The notes under the pieces are model-generated. The model was not told the DNA's origin and did no database searches. It worked only from the letters and a program-made list of their open reading frames with translations. The position numbers and the translations under genes were made by a program. Shown piece after piece: positions 9,305-17,664 of a stretch of 64,000 nucleotides of DNA (position 1 is the stretch's first letter; each line of letters begins with the position of its first letter). Source of the DNA: Bradyrhizobium tropiciagri (GTDB taxonomy: Bacteria > Pseudomonadota > Alphaproteobacteria > Rhizobiales > Xanthobacteraceae); assembly GCF_018130505.1 (NCBI RefSeq), contig NZ_JAFCKH010000008.1, positions 1-64,000 of the forward strand, given 5' to 3'.

Positions 9305-10208
9305 TCCGTGCCTCCGTGTTGATGATTTTATTGTTGTTATGGACCGTCACCGGAAGCGGTTTGCGCTCAATCCGATTGGCGAAGATGTCGCCGTCGGCGC
9401 CTTCGAGCAGGCTGCCGATCGCAGCGCCGAGTTCGACCATCTGCGGCGCAACCTCGCGGTGCAGCCGCGCCTCGTCATACATCGCCGACAGCAGGCCGAT
9501 CGTGGTGACCACATAGGTCTGATACTGCGGCGACCACATCGGCACGGCGACGCCGTTGATGTGCGGGCTCCACAGACCGCAGGCGACGACATAGCCGTGC
9601 TCCTGCAGATGACGGCGGTTGGCCTCGATGCGCGGCGTCAGGATTTTCGCGCCCTCCGGCAGTTCGCCTTCCATCTCGGCGATCAGCGCATCGCCGATCA
9701 CCGGATCGAGCGCAGCAGTATAGGCGTGGCCGGCGGCAGTGGTCGCCATCGAGATGCGGCTGCCGGTGGCCTCGTGCAGGCCGAGCGCGTTCGCGGCGCG
9801 GGCAAATTCGAGATAGACGAGATGAAAGCGGTCGGGGATGACGAAGCCCACCGTACCAGGCAATTGATCGGCGACGTCCTGCAGACGCAGCCGGATCAGG
9901 TTGCGCAGCTGCAGCCCCTTCATCATCGAGGTGCTCATCGCCACCGCGCTCGGGCCGATGCGATACTTCTGATCGCGCGGCAGATAGACGAGCTGTCCCA
10001 TCCGCGTCAGCGTGTGCGTCAGGCGCGACACCGTCGAGCGCGGCAAGCCGCAGCGGTTGGAGATCTCGAGATTGCCGAGCCGCGCCTCGTGCCCCTCGAA
10101 GCACCGCAGCACGTCGAAGGCCCGCGACACCACCTGGATCACATCACCATCACCAGTCTCGCTGGCGAGCATTCCCTGCCTGCTAAGCCGTTCCGAGCGC
10201 CGTCCCAT
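9234..10208 (-). CDS. IclR-family transcriptional regulator
   Basis: 324 residues: an N-terminal winged helix-turn-helix (about 22-85, with LEISNRCGLPRSTVSRL as recognition helix) and an IclR effector-binding domain (about 100-290). It probably controls the overlapping carboxylase gene and the divergent biotinyl/TAXI genes. A palindrome at 10240-10256, just upstream of its own start, is a candidate operator. The last ~23 residues lie inside the coding region of the carboxyltransferase in another frame and look unlike family sequence, so they are probably a dispensable tail. The ATG at 10208 has GGAG ten bases upstream; Met13 is an alternative start. Confidence 0.88.
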   Translation of the reverse strand: MGRRSERLSRQGMLASETGDGDVIQVVSRAFDVLRCFEGHEARLGNLEISNRCGLPRSTVSRLTHTLTRMGQLVYLPRDQKYRIGPSAVAMSTSMMKGLQLRNLIRLRLQDVADQLPGTVGFVIPDRFHLVYLEFARAANALGLHEATGSRISMATTAAGHAYTAALDPVIGDALIAEMEGELPEGAKILTPRIEANRRHLQEHGYVVACGLWSPHINGVAVPMWSPQYQTYVVTTIGLLSAMYDEARLHREVAPQMVELGAAIGSLLEGADGDIFANRIERKPLPVTVHNNNKIINTEARNELEAGTRRPRPARSVRAGDGRR

Positions 10209-10239
10209 ATTTTATTGGCTCCGTTTTTATCTTGGCTCC

Positions 10240-10256
10240 ATTCCGTCATGCGGAAT
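10240..10256. promoter_or_regulatory. Candidate IclR operator
   Basis: The perfect palindrome ATTCCG-N5-CGGAAT lies 31 bases upstream of the IclR start and ~100 bases upstream of the divergent biotinyl-protein gene. IclR-family proteins bind short palindromes of this size, often with TTCC/GGAA arms. The assignment to this regulator is inference from position. Confidence 0.5.
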
Positions 10257-10356
10257 AAAATTCCACTTGCAGATGAAGCTACCTCAGGCAATCTGCCGCC
10301 ACAACAAAAAGCCGTTCGCCGGATGAAATTTCCGCAAGACGGTATCGGAGAGTGGA

Positions 10357-10578
10357 ATGCCAGAGATCAAGGTTGTGACCGAAGTTGCCGGCCGCATTTG
10401 CGCGCTTCCCGTCGAAGCCGGCAGCCGCATCGGCGACGGCGACGAGATCGCGTTCGTCGAAGCGATGAAGATGGAAATCCCGGTCACATCGACCACAGCA
10501 GGCAAAATCAAGTCGATTCTGGTCAAAATCGACGACGTGATCGCCGAGGGACAGGCGGTCGCGATCGTCGAGACCTGA
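10357..10578 (+). CDS. Stand-alone biotinyl (BCCP) domain protein
   Basis: A 73-residue protein consisting only of a biotinyl/lipoyl domain. The canonical biotinylation motif EAMKME is present, with Lys38 as the biotin acceptor. It would carry carboxybiotin between a biotin carboxylase and the carboxyltransferase encoded divergently at 7745-9304. The two genes flank the IclR gene, supporting a common acyl-CoA (de)carboxylase. Most acyl-CoA carboxylases have this domain fused to the biotin carboxylase; the separate form is known from methylmalonyl-CoA decarboxylase-type and some other enzymes. GGAGAG precedes the ATG. Confidence 0.9.
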   Translation: MPEIKVVTEVAGRICALPVEAGSRIGDGDEIAFVEAMKMEIPVTSTTAGKIKSILVKIDDVIAEGQAVAIVET

Positions 10579-10622
10579 GGCTGCGCCCTCCTCGCTGCCG
10601 CGACAATCTGTCCCGTGATGGA

Positions 10623-10717
10623 CCGGCCGAAAACGGCCGGCATGCGTCGGAGGTAGCGTTGCCATCGCGAATTCGCGATGCAATCATCCCGGCCGAAAAA
10701 GTTTCGCACAGCGAAAC
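10623..10717. promoter_or_regulatory. Three consecutive palindromes upstream of the TAXI-TRAP genes
   Basis: Within 95 bases are three palindromes: CCGGCCG-AAAA-CGGCCGG (10623-10640), the perfect 18-mer CATCGCGAATTCGCGATG (10663-10680) and GTTTCGC-ACA-GCGAAAC (10701-10717). The first could end the biotinyl-protein transcript, although there is no T-tract. The second and third are good candidate operator sites for the transporter promoter. The third lies just ahead of the GGGAGG ribosome site. Confidence 0.5.
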
Positions 10718-10731
10718 AAAAGGGAGGAAGT

Positions 10732-11895
10732 ATGATGCATCGGCTGCTGGCGCTCGCGCCTGCCCTTCTCGCTGGCCTGTCCACGCTTTCAGCCGCGCCT
10801 GTGTCGGCCGACGACGTCAAGCTGCCGCCGACCATGGCGGTGACCGCCTATGACACCGGGACCGCCGGCTTCAACATCGCGGTCGCCGTCGGCAAGATGA
10901 TGAAGGACAAATACGGCACCGATCTTCGCGTGCTGCCGGCCGGCAACGACGTCGCGCGCCTCGCCCCGCTGCGCGCCAAGCGTGCGGTCTCCTCGGCGAT
11001 GGGATCGGGCACCTACTTCGCGCAGGAAGGCGTGTTCGAGTTCGGCGCCAAGGAATGGGGACCACAGCCGCTGCAACTGCTGCTGTCGTCGGTCGACTGC
11101 AATTGCGGCGCGCTCGGCGTCGCCGCCGATGCCGGCGTCAAGGAGATGAAGGACCTCAAGGGCAAGCGCGTCGGCTTCGTGGTCGGCTCGCCCGCGCTGA
11201 ACCAGAACTCACTCGCGATGCTGGCGTTCGGCGGCCTCACCCAGAAGGACGTCAAGATCGTCGAGTTCGCCAGCTACGGCGCGATGTGGAAGGGCCTCAT
11301 CAACAACGATACCGACGCCGCGTTCGGCACCACCATCACCGGCCCCGCCAAGGAAGCCGAGACTTCACCGCGCGGCCTGATGTGGCCGCAGTTGCCCGCC
11401 AGCGACAAGGAAGGCTGGGCGCGGGTGAAGAAGGTCGGCTCGTTCTTCTTCCCGCAGCTTGCGACCTGCGGCGCGGGCATCTCGGCGGACAAGCCGCTCC
11501 AGCTCGGCAACTACCCCTACCCGATCTTCGTCGCCTACGCCGCGCAACCGGCCGACCAGGTCTATGCGATCACCAAGGCGATGATCGTCAATTACGACGC
11601 CTACAAGGATAGCGCGCCGGGCGCCGGCGGGCTCGGCGCCCACCGCCAGACCAAGAACTGGGTCGTCCCCGTGCATCCCGGTGCGGTGAAGGCACTCAAG
11701 GAAGCGGGGCAATGGACCGACGAGCAGGAGGCGCACAACAACGCCCTCTACAAGCGCCAGGAAACGCTGGCCGCCGCCTGGGCCGACTACGGCAAGTCCA
11801 ATCCGCCCTCGGACGACAAGGCCTTCCTCGAGGGCTGGATGAAGGCGCGCGCCGCGGCGCTTGCCAAGGCCAACATGCCTGATGGCTTCGAATAA
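10732..11895 (+). CDS. TAXI-family TRAP transporter substrate-binding protein
   Basis: 387 residues from the ATG at 10732, which has GGGAGG upstream; the longer frame from 10678 lacks a signal at its start. A cleavable signal peptide (hydrophobic core ~4-22, cleavage near SAAPVSA) exports it to the periplasm. The mature part has the TAXI (TRAP-associated extracytoplasmic immunogenic) two-lobe pattern, including the DLKGKRVGFVVGSPALNQ and YGAMWKGLINNDTDAAFG regions. It delivers substrate to the permease encoded next. TAXI proteins are linked to glutamate, 2-oxoglutarate and other organic acids; the glutaminase gene downstream makes glutamate or glutamine attractive, but this is inference. Confidence 0.9.
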   Translation: MMHRLLALAPALLAGLSTLSAAPVSADDVKLPPTMAVTAYDTGTAGFNIAVAVGKMMKDKYGTDLRVLPAGNDVARLAPLRAKRAVSSAMGSGTYFAQEGVFEFGAKEWGPQPLQLLLSSVDCNCGALGVAADAGVKEMKDLKGKRVGFVVGSPALNQNSLAMLAFGGLTQKDVKIVEFASYGAMWKGLINNDTDAAFGTTITGPAKEAETSPRGLMWPQLPASDKEGWARVKKVGSFFFPQLATCGAGISADKPLQLGNYPYPIFVAYAAQPADQVYAITKAMIVNYDAYKDSAPGAGGLGAHRQTKNWVVPVHPGAVKALKEAGQWTDEQEAHNNALYKRQETLAAAWADYGKSNPPSDDKAFLEGWMKARAAALAKANMPDGFE

Positions 11896-11945
11896 GTCCT
11901 GCTAGACTGCAGCCAAAATAAACGAACAGCATTGGGGGATGCGTA

Positions 11946-14009
11946 ATGCCCGATAGCGCCACGGCTGCGCCTGCGAAGAAGGTCGAGTTCGAAGATCCGC
12001 ATGCCGGCCTCGGCAATCTGCAGGAGGCCGAGGTCACGCGTGTCCGCACCCTGCGCGGCGGCTGGCGCTGGGCGCTGGTGGCCGCGACCGCGGCGACCAT
12101 CCTGCTGTGCATCAACCAGCAATTCTCACTGCGCTTCTTCATCGATTACACCCAGCTCAACACCGAATATTTCTACCTGTTGATCGCGCTGATGCTACCC
12201 TTCACCTTCCTGATCTTCCCGGGAACGGAAGGCGCGCCGCTGAATCGGATTCCCTGGTACGACCTCGTGCTCGCGCTCGCCACGTTCGCGGCCTCGATCT
12301 GGCTGATGATGAACGTGCGCAAGGCGGCGCAGTATGGCTGGGAGTCCGACGGCGCGCCGCGCAACGTCATCATCGCCGGCCTCGTGATGTGGGCGATGCT
12401 GATGGAGGCGCTGCGCCGCACCGGCGGCTGGAGCCTGCTGCTCAGTGTGTTTCCGTTCACCGTCTATCCGCTGTTCGCCGAGGCCAGCTGGCTCGGTCCC
12501 TTCAGGGGCTCACAGCTGACGCTGGACCAGGCCACGGCCTATCACGTGCTGTCGGGCGAAAGCCTGCTCGGCATTCCGATCCAGGCGTTTGCCGACACCG
12601 TGATCGGCTTCCTGGTGTTCGGCACCGCGCTGATGATGACCGGCGCCGGAAAGTTCTTCATCAACATCGCCTTCGCGCTGTGCGGCACCTTCCGCGGCGG
12701 CGCGGCCAAGGTCTGCATCTTTGCCTCCGGCCTGCTCGGCATGATGTCGGGCTCGATCATCTCCAACGTGCTGACCGCCGGCACCATGACGATCCCGGTC
12801 ATGAAGAAGAGCGGCTTTCGTGCCTCCTATGCCGGCGCGATCGAGGCCTGCGCCTCGACCGGCGCGGTGCTGGCGCCGCCGGTGATGGGCGCGACCGCGT
12901 TCGTGATCGCGCAGTTCCTCAATGTCAGCTACGCGGAGGTCGCAGTCGCCGCGATCATCCCGGCCGCGCTCTACTACATCGGCCTGTTCATGCAGGTCGA
13001 TTCCTATGCCGCGCGCCACGGCCTGAAAGGCATTCCGCGCTCCGAGCTGCCGCGGGTGATGGATACGATCAGGGACGGCTGGTACTACGTCTTCGTCATC
13101 GCGCTGCTGATCGTGATGCTGCTCTATTTCAAGCGCGAGAGCCACGCGCCGTTCTACGCGACCGCGCTGCTCCTGGTGCTGAACCAGCTGTTCTCCAAGG
13201 ACACGCGCTGGACGCTCGGCACGATCGCGAAATTCCTCGAGGTCAACGGCCGCACCTTCGTCGAGCTGGTCGGCATCCTCGCCGGCTGCGGCCTGTTGAT
13301 CGGCGCCTTCTCGATGACCGGCGTGGTCTCGAGCCTCGCCAACGACCTGCTGACGCTCGCCGGCGACAATGCGTTCCTGCTGCTCGTGATGTGCGCGCTG
13401 ACCAGCCTGATCCTCGGCCTCGGACTGACGACGACCGCCTGCTACATCTTCCTCGCCATCCTGGTGGCGCCCGCGCTGGAGAAGCTCGGGCTGAACCGGA
13501 TGGCGGTGCACATGTTCATCTTCTATTGGGGCATGCTGTCCTCGATCACGCCGCCGGTCGCGATCGCATCCTTCGCCGCGGCCGGCATCGCCGGCTCGCC
13601 GGCGATGAAGACCGGGTGGGAATCGATGTGGGTCGGCAGCATCATCTATTTCATCCCGTTCTTCTTCGTGCTGAACCCGGCGCTGGTGCTGCAGGGGCCG
13701 AGCCCCTATCTCGCCGGCCTCGGCCTGATGGCGCTGGCGGCCTTCGGCACGCTGTTCATCTGCGGCGGCATTCAGGGTTACCAAGCCTTCGTCGGCGACC
13801 TCAGCCGCACCGGGCCGCTGGAATGGCCGCTGCGGGTGCTGCTGGTGATCGGCGGCTTCGTGATCGCAACGCCCGGCGGCGGCATCAACCCGCTGTCGCA
13901 GCTGCAGATAATGCTACTCGGGCTCGCGATCCTCGCGCCCACAGTCCTGCTCGCGCTGGTGCTGATCCGTCGTCAGGCACTGGTTCCGAACCAGTTGCGC
14001 GCGCCCTGA
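11946..14009 (+). CDS. TRAP transporter fused permease (4TM/12TM)
   Basis: A 687-residue membrane protein combining the small (DctQ-like) and large (DctM-like) TRAP permease parts, the standard arrangement for TAXI systems. A cytoplasmic N-terminus of ~35 residues is followed by membrane segments across the whole length. The large-subunit signatures include GGAAKVCIFASGLLGMMSGS and the TTTACYIFLAILVAP region. It uses an ion gradient to import the solute captured by the preceding binding protein. GGGGGAT lies 5 bases before the ATG, and it is spaced 50 bases from the binding-protein gene and 22 from the glutaminase gene, so the three form one operon. Confidence 0.92.
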   Translation: MPDSATAAPAKKVEFEDPHAGLGNLQEAEVTRVRTLRGGWRWALVAATAATILLCINQQFSLRFFIDYTQLNTEYFYLLIALMLPFTFLIFPGTEGAPLNRIPWYDLVLALATFAASIWLMMNVRKAAQYGWESDGAPRNVIIAGLVMWAMLMEALRRTGGWSLLLSVFPFTVYPLFAEASWLGPFRGSQLTLDQATAYHVLSGESLLGIPIQAFADTVIGFLVFGTALMMTGAGKFFINIAFALCGTFRGGAAKVCIFASGLLGMMSGSIISNVLTAGTMTIPVMKKSGFRASYAGAIEACASTGAVLAPPVMGATAFVIAQFLNVSYAEVAVAAIIPAALYYIGLFMQVDSYAARHGLKGIPRSELPRVMDTIRDGWYYVFVIALLIVMLLYFKRESHAPFYATALLLVLNQLFSKDTRWTLGTIAKFLEVNGRTFVELVGILAGCGLLIGAFSMTGVVSSLANDLLTLAGDNAFLLLVMCALTSLILGLGLTTTACYIFLAILVAPALEKLGLNRMAVHMFIFYWGMLSSITPPVAIASFAAAGIAGSPAMKTGWESMWVGSIIYFIPFFFVLNPALVLQGPSPYLAGLGLMALAAFGTLFICGGIQGYQAFVGDLSRTGPLEWPLRVLLVIGGFVIATPGGGINPLSQLQIMLLGLAILAPTVLLALVLIRRQALVPNQLRAP

Positions 14010-14031
14010 TTGCGTTGCACAACAGGAGGCG

Positions 14032-15891
14032 ATGAAACAATCGCCTCCGCCCGTCACCGCCAGCACCGTCAACTGGATCAGCGCGCAGCCGCCGCTGCTG
14101 CGGTTTCTGCACGCCTGTTACGCAGATTTCCTGCCTGAGGACGGCGGCACCGTCGCCGACTATATCCCCGAGCTGGGCAAGGCCGATCCTGCCCATTTCG
14201 GCATCAGCCTCGCGACGCTGGACGGTCACGTCTACGAGGTCGGCGACACCAAAGTCCCCTTCACCATCCAGTCGATGTCGAAGCCGTTCGTGTTCGCGCT
14301 GGCGCTGGATACGCTCGGGGCAGAGCGGGTGGAAAGCGTGATCGGCGTCGAACCGTCGGGCGATCCCTTCAACTCGATCCGGCTCAATGCCGAGAACCAC
14401 CCCTTCAACCCGATGGTCAATGCCGGCGCGATCGCCTGCTCCGGCCTGATACACACCGCCAAGGGTGACGGCGCGTTCGAGTTCATCCGGCAGGCGCTCA
14501 GCCGTTTCGCCGGCCGCGAGCTCGGCGTCGACGAAGCGGTCTATGCGTCGGAGAGCGCGACCGGCGACCGCAACCGGGCGATCGGCTATCTGCTGCGCAC
14601 CAACGGCGTGATCGCCGAGAACGTGCCTGACGTGCTCGACGTCTATTTCCGGCAATGCGCCATCCTGGTCACCGCGCGCGACATTGCGGTGATGGCGGCG
14701 ACGCTCGCCAACCGCGGCATCAATCCGCTGACCGAGCAACAGGTGATGACGCCCTACGCGATCTCCCGCGCTCTGTCGGTGATGACGTCGTCGGGCATGT
14801 ACGACTATGCCGGCGAATGGATCTACCGCGTCGGCGTTCCCGCCAAGAGCGGCGTCGGCGGCGGCATTCTGGCGGCGCTGCCGGCGCGGCTCGGGCTCGG
14901 CAGCTATTCGCCGAAGCTCGACAAGCACGGCAACAGCGTGCGCGGCATCAAGGTTTGCGAGGCGCTGTCGGCGCATTACGACCTGCACATGCTGAACCGC
15001 AGCGACGACGCCCGCCACAGCATCATCGCCGACTACAATATCGGCAAGAACCCGTCGCGCCGGGTGCGGCGCCCGCAGGAGCAGGAAATCCTGGCGAAGC
15101 ACTTCCAGGAGGTGCGCGTGATCGAGCTGGTCGGCACGCTGTCGCTCTCCAACGTCGACTACGTCTCGCGTCGGCTCGGCGGCGGGCCGCGGCCGGAATT
15201 CGTGATCTTCGACCTGCGCCGCGTCACCGCAACGACGCGCGCCGGCGCGCGGCTGGTGGCGGAGGCCTTCCAGGAGCTCGCCGCGCTCGGCGTCACCGTG
15301 ATCCTCTCCGGGATCAAGCGGACGTCGCGGGAGTGGACGACGATTAGCGAATGGACCAGCCGGCTCGGCAATATCAGGGATTTCTATTTGCTCGACACCG
15401 CGATCGAATGGGCCGAGGACCAGATCGTCTACCGCTATGGCGGCTCGATCGACTTCGTCGAGACCACCGAGCTCTCCGAGCAGCCGCTGCTCGCCGGGCT
15501 GGACGAGGCGGCGCTCGGCGATTTCGCCGCGCTCTGCACCGTCAGAACCTACCAGCCGCACGAGACGATCATTGCCGCGGGCGACGCGGCAACGTCGGTG
15601 TTCTTCCTGCGCAGCGGCGTGGTGCATGTCACCCTGCCCGACGGCGTCCGCCTCGCGACGCTGACCGCCGGCATGGCGTTCGGCGAGATGGCCCTGCTGG
15701 AGCCGAAACGATCCGCGAACGTCGTCGCCGATATGTCCGCGACCGCCTTTGAGATCACGATTGCGGACTTCGAGCGATTCCGCGCCCAGCATCCGCCCGC
15801 CTGCGAGCGGATCATGCGCAACCTCGCGCAGCTTCTCGCCGACCGCCTGATCGTGGCGAATGCAAAGGTCGATCTGCTGACGTCGGGCTAG
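14032..15891 (+). CDS. glsA: Glutaminase fused to STAS and cyclic-nucleotide-binding domains
   Basis: 619 residues, about twice the length of a simple glutaminase (~310). Residues 1-~310 are a full glutaminase (L-glutamine to glutamate and ammonia) with the beta-lactamase-like Ser81-x-x-Lys84 (IQSMSKPF), HPFNPMVNAGA and the VPAKSGVGGG loop. Residues ~350-465 look like a STAS domain (VIELVGTLSLSNVDYV, and a DLRRVTATTRAGARLV helix). Residues ~485-610 are a cNMP-binding domain with the phosphate-binding cassette FGEMALL (550-556) and Arg560. This architecture implies control by a cyclic nucleotide or a STAS partner. AGGAGG sits only two bases from the ATG, which is unusually close, but no better start follows. 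Confidence 0.9.
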   Translation: MKQSPPPVTASTVNWISAQPPLLRFLHACYADFLPEDGGTVADYIPELGKADPAHFGISLATLDGHVYEVGDTKVPFTIQSMSKPFVFALALDTLGAERVESVIGVEPSGDPFNSIRLNAENHPFNPMVNAGAIACSGLIHTAKGDGAFEFIRQALSRFAGRELGVDEAVYASESATGDRNRAIGYLLRTNGVIAENVPDVLDVYFRQCAILVTARDIAVMAATLANRGINPLTEQQVMTPYAISRALSVMTSSGMYDYAGEWIYRVGVPAKSGVGGGILAALPARLGLGSYSPKLDKHGNSVRGIKVCEALSAHYDLHMLNRSDDARHSIIADYNIGKNPSRRVRRPQEQEILAKHFQEVRVIELVGTLSLSNVDYVSRRLGGGPRPEFVIFDLRRVTATTRAGARLVAEAFQELAALGVTVILSGIKRTSREWTTISEWTSRLGNIRDFYLLDTAIEWAEDQIVYRYGGSIDFVETTELSEQPLLAGLDEAALGDFAALCTVRTYQPHETIIAAGDAATSVFFLRSGVVHVTLPDGVRLATLTAGMAFGEMALLEPKRSANVVADMSATAFEITIADFERFRAQHPPACERIMRNLAQLLADRLIVANAKVDLLTSG

Positions 15892-15931
15892 CGGCTCTCT
15901 CTCTCCTCTCCAAGGGTTGGACTCGCGGAGG

Positions 15932-16001
15932 CTCCCCCTCACCCGGATCGCATTCCGCTTCGCTGCATGCGCTCCGGCCTCTCCCCGCACGCGGGGCGAG
16001 G
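15932..16001. repeat. Partial family C repeat (CTCTCCCCGC hairpin)
   Basis: The segment contains CCCCTCACCCGGATCGC and ends in a hairpin (15978-16001, CCTC-TCCCCGC/GCGGGG-GAGG). It matches part of the complete elements at 49268-49398 and 50331-50478. It lies between the convergent glutaminase and methyltransferase genes. Confidence 0.6.
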
Positions 16002-16023
16002 CCAAGAAGGCTGGACCGCCACC

Positions 16024-16740
16024 TTATGCCGGGCGCTGCCATTCCATGACGACGAACCATGGCACGCGGCGGAAGTCCGCCTGGTGGGCTTCGTCGCCGG
16101 ACACTGGTGCCGGTTCGGCGAAGAAGGTCAGTTGCAGGCCCTGCTCCAGCAGCGCCGTCATGTAGTCCGACAGCGGACGATGCCAGTTCTCGATCCGGAT
16201 TCCGGCCCAAGCGAACGACATGGAAAATTCTTCGAGATAACGATCGACGGGGAAATGCAGACGCCGCCCTGCCTCGTCCCTGATCCAGCCCTGCTCGGCG
16301 CCGGCCGATGTGAAGCCGGTGAGATTTGCGATCAGCAGCGAACCGCCCGGCCTCACCACCCGCGCCATCTCGCGGATCGCCGACCTGAAATCGGGGATGT
16401 CGACCAGCGTGATGTAGCTGACCACCAGATCGAAGCTGGCGTCGGCGAATTCGAGCTGTTCGGCGCGGCCGCGCCGATAGTCGCCCGACGGATCGCGCTG
16501 CCTCGCCGCGTCAAGCAAGGCGGCCGTCGGCTCGATGCCGATCGGACTGACGCCGGCTGTCTTGAGGATCCGGCAGAAGCGCCCCTCGCCGCAGCCGACG
16601 TCGAGCGCGTTGCCGAACCGGCCGCGTCCGATCCGGTCAAGCATGACGGGATCGAGCACGTGCTCGCGTCCCCAGTCGCCGCGCTCACCCTGCGACTCGA
16701 TCCAGGCCTGTGCCGAAGCGTCCCAGCCGTTGTCCATCAC
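16024..16740 (-). CDS. Class I SAM-dependent methyltransferase
   Basis: 238 residues with a Methyltransf_11/25-type Rossmann fold. Motif I is ALDVGCGEGR (45-54), which binds S-adenosylmethionine; a motif II-like acidic turn (GIEPTAALLDAARQ) and the post-motif 'FDLVVSYITLVDIPDF' region follow. The substrate cannot be read from sequence. It is transcribed towards the glutaminase gene and follows the CMD-like gene (stop at 16771) by 30 bases on the same strand, so they may share a transcript. Confidence 0.85.
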   Translation of the reverse strand: MMDNGWDASAQAWIESQGERGDWGREHVLDPVMLDRIGRGRFGNALDVGCGEGRFCRILKTAGVSPIGIEPTAALLDAARQRDPSGDYRRGRAEQLEFADASFDLVVSYITLVDIPDFRSAIREMARVVRPGGSLLIANLTGFTSAGAEQGWIRDEAGRRLHFPVDRYLEEFSMSFAWAGIRIENWHRPLSDYMTALLEQGLQLTFFAEPAPVSGDEAHQADFRRVPWFVVMEWQRPA

Positions 16741-16770
16741 ACGATCCCGAACGGCGCCGGAGCAAGCGGT

Positions 16771-17298
16771 CTAGCTCACCACTTCCGTCACCGGCTGCAG
16801 GTCGATCTCAAAGGTCTCGAGGAATTTCGAGGTCATGATGTAGAAGCCAACCGAGAGCTGCAGCTCGATCAGCGCCGCCGGCGTCAGCTTCGCGGCGATC
16901 GCCTTGAAGGTCGCGTCGGTCGGCTTCTTCAGCTTGACGATCTCGTCGGTGAAGGCGAGCGCGGCGCGCTGCACCTCGTCGAAGCAGGTGGCGGCTTGCC
17001 AGTTCTCCAGCGCCGCATTCTGCTCGTCGGTGACGCCGACATTCTTGCCGATCCGCTTGTGCGCGACGATCTCGTACGGCGCCTCGCAGAGAATGCCGGT
17101 GCGCGTGATCGCAAGCTCGCGCACGACGGGATCGAGCTCGCCCTTGTGGCGGATCGCGCCGCCGAGCCGGCAGTACTGTTCAAAGTAACTCGGCGAATGC
17201 GCCATCATGCGAAAGATGTTGGCGTTGCGGTTCTTGTCGAGGATCTCGCGGGTGCGCGGGCTTGCCGCTGCGGGATCGGAGTAGTCGATGCGGGCCAT
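16771..17298 (-). CDS. Carboxymuconolactone decarboxylase-family protein
   Basis: 175 residues of the all-helical CMD/AhpD fold, with the core LDPVVRELAITRTGILCEAP and the usual Glu/Tyr/His pattern (Cys71, Tyr75, His80). The AhpD CxxC pair is absent, so a peroxidase role is unlikely. Members of this branch act as gamma-carboxymuconolactone decarboxylase or have unknown roles. The gene starts a short minus-strand unit with the methyltransferase and diverges from the 33-residue peptide gene. Confidence 0.8.
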   Translation of the reverse strand: MARIDYSDPAAASPRTREILDKNRNANIFRMMAHSPSYFEQYCRLGGAIRHKGELDPVVRELAITRTGILCEAPYEIVAHKRIGKNVGVTDEQNAALENWQAATCFDEVQRAALAFTDEIVKLKKPTDATFKAIAAKLTPAALIELQLSVGFYIMTSKFLETFEIDLQPVTEVVS

Positions 17299-17418
17299 TT
17301 CCCAACCTTGATGTTGCTGTTGTTCTTTCGGATTGGGACAGTATCCGCCGGCCGTCGCGGGAGCAACACACGCGAGTCAAATTGCCGCCGCAATCGCAGA
17401 CGACCCTGCTACCGTCGA

Positions 17419-17451
17419 TATTCGCTGAGTGGGGACTCATCAAAGCGAATA
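17419..17451. other. Inverted repeat in a divergent intergenic region
   Basis: TATTCGCT and AGCGAATA enclose a second pair GAGT/ACTC. It lies ~120 bases upstream of both divergent genes (CMD-like and the small peptide). An operator is possible. The rest of 17299-17541 shows nothing recognisable. Confidence 0.4.
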
Positions 17452-17541
17452 CTCGTCGCGGGGTGTTCCGAGTAGAAAAATCTGGCCGTCTTGCGCGCTG
17501 TACGCGCAACGATGAGTCACGCCCAAGTCTAGGGGAAACGC

Positions 17542-17643
17542 ATGAAGGAAGCCACCAAGAGGGCGGCCTCGGAAGCGCTTGCGCAAGCGCTGGCGGTGAC
17601 GGCAATGCTCGTCATCGCCAGCGTCGTGCTCTATTGGCGGTGA
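17542..17643 (+). CDS. 33-residue single-pass membrane peptide
   Basis: A short frame from the ATG at 17542 to the TGA at 17643, encoding 33 residues. It has a positively charged N-terminus (MKEATKRAASEA) followed by one hydrophobic helix (about 15-31, AVTAMLVIASVVLYW) and a final Arg. AGGGGAA lies 4 bases upstream. The charge distribution and single helix fit a small inner-membrane protein. I do not recognise a family. Confidence rests on the ribosome site and the clear amphipathic-to-hydrophobic layout. Confidence 0.5.
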   Translation: MKEATKRAASEALAQALAVTAMLVIASVVLYWR

Positions 17644-17664
17644 CGGCCGCCCGGTTACGCGTAA

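Noticed and set aside
12107-14035. A 642-codon frame overlapping the TRAP permease on the same strand
   Set aside because: Arg/His/Asp-rich shift-frame translation of the permease gene; no ribosome site or domain.
13885-16005. A 706-codon open frame on the minus strand
   Set aside because: Antisense to the glutaminase fusion, whose domains and motifs are unambiguous.
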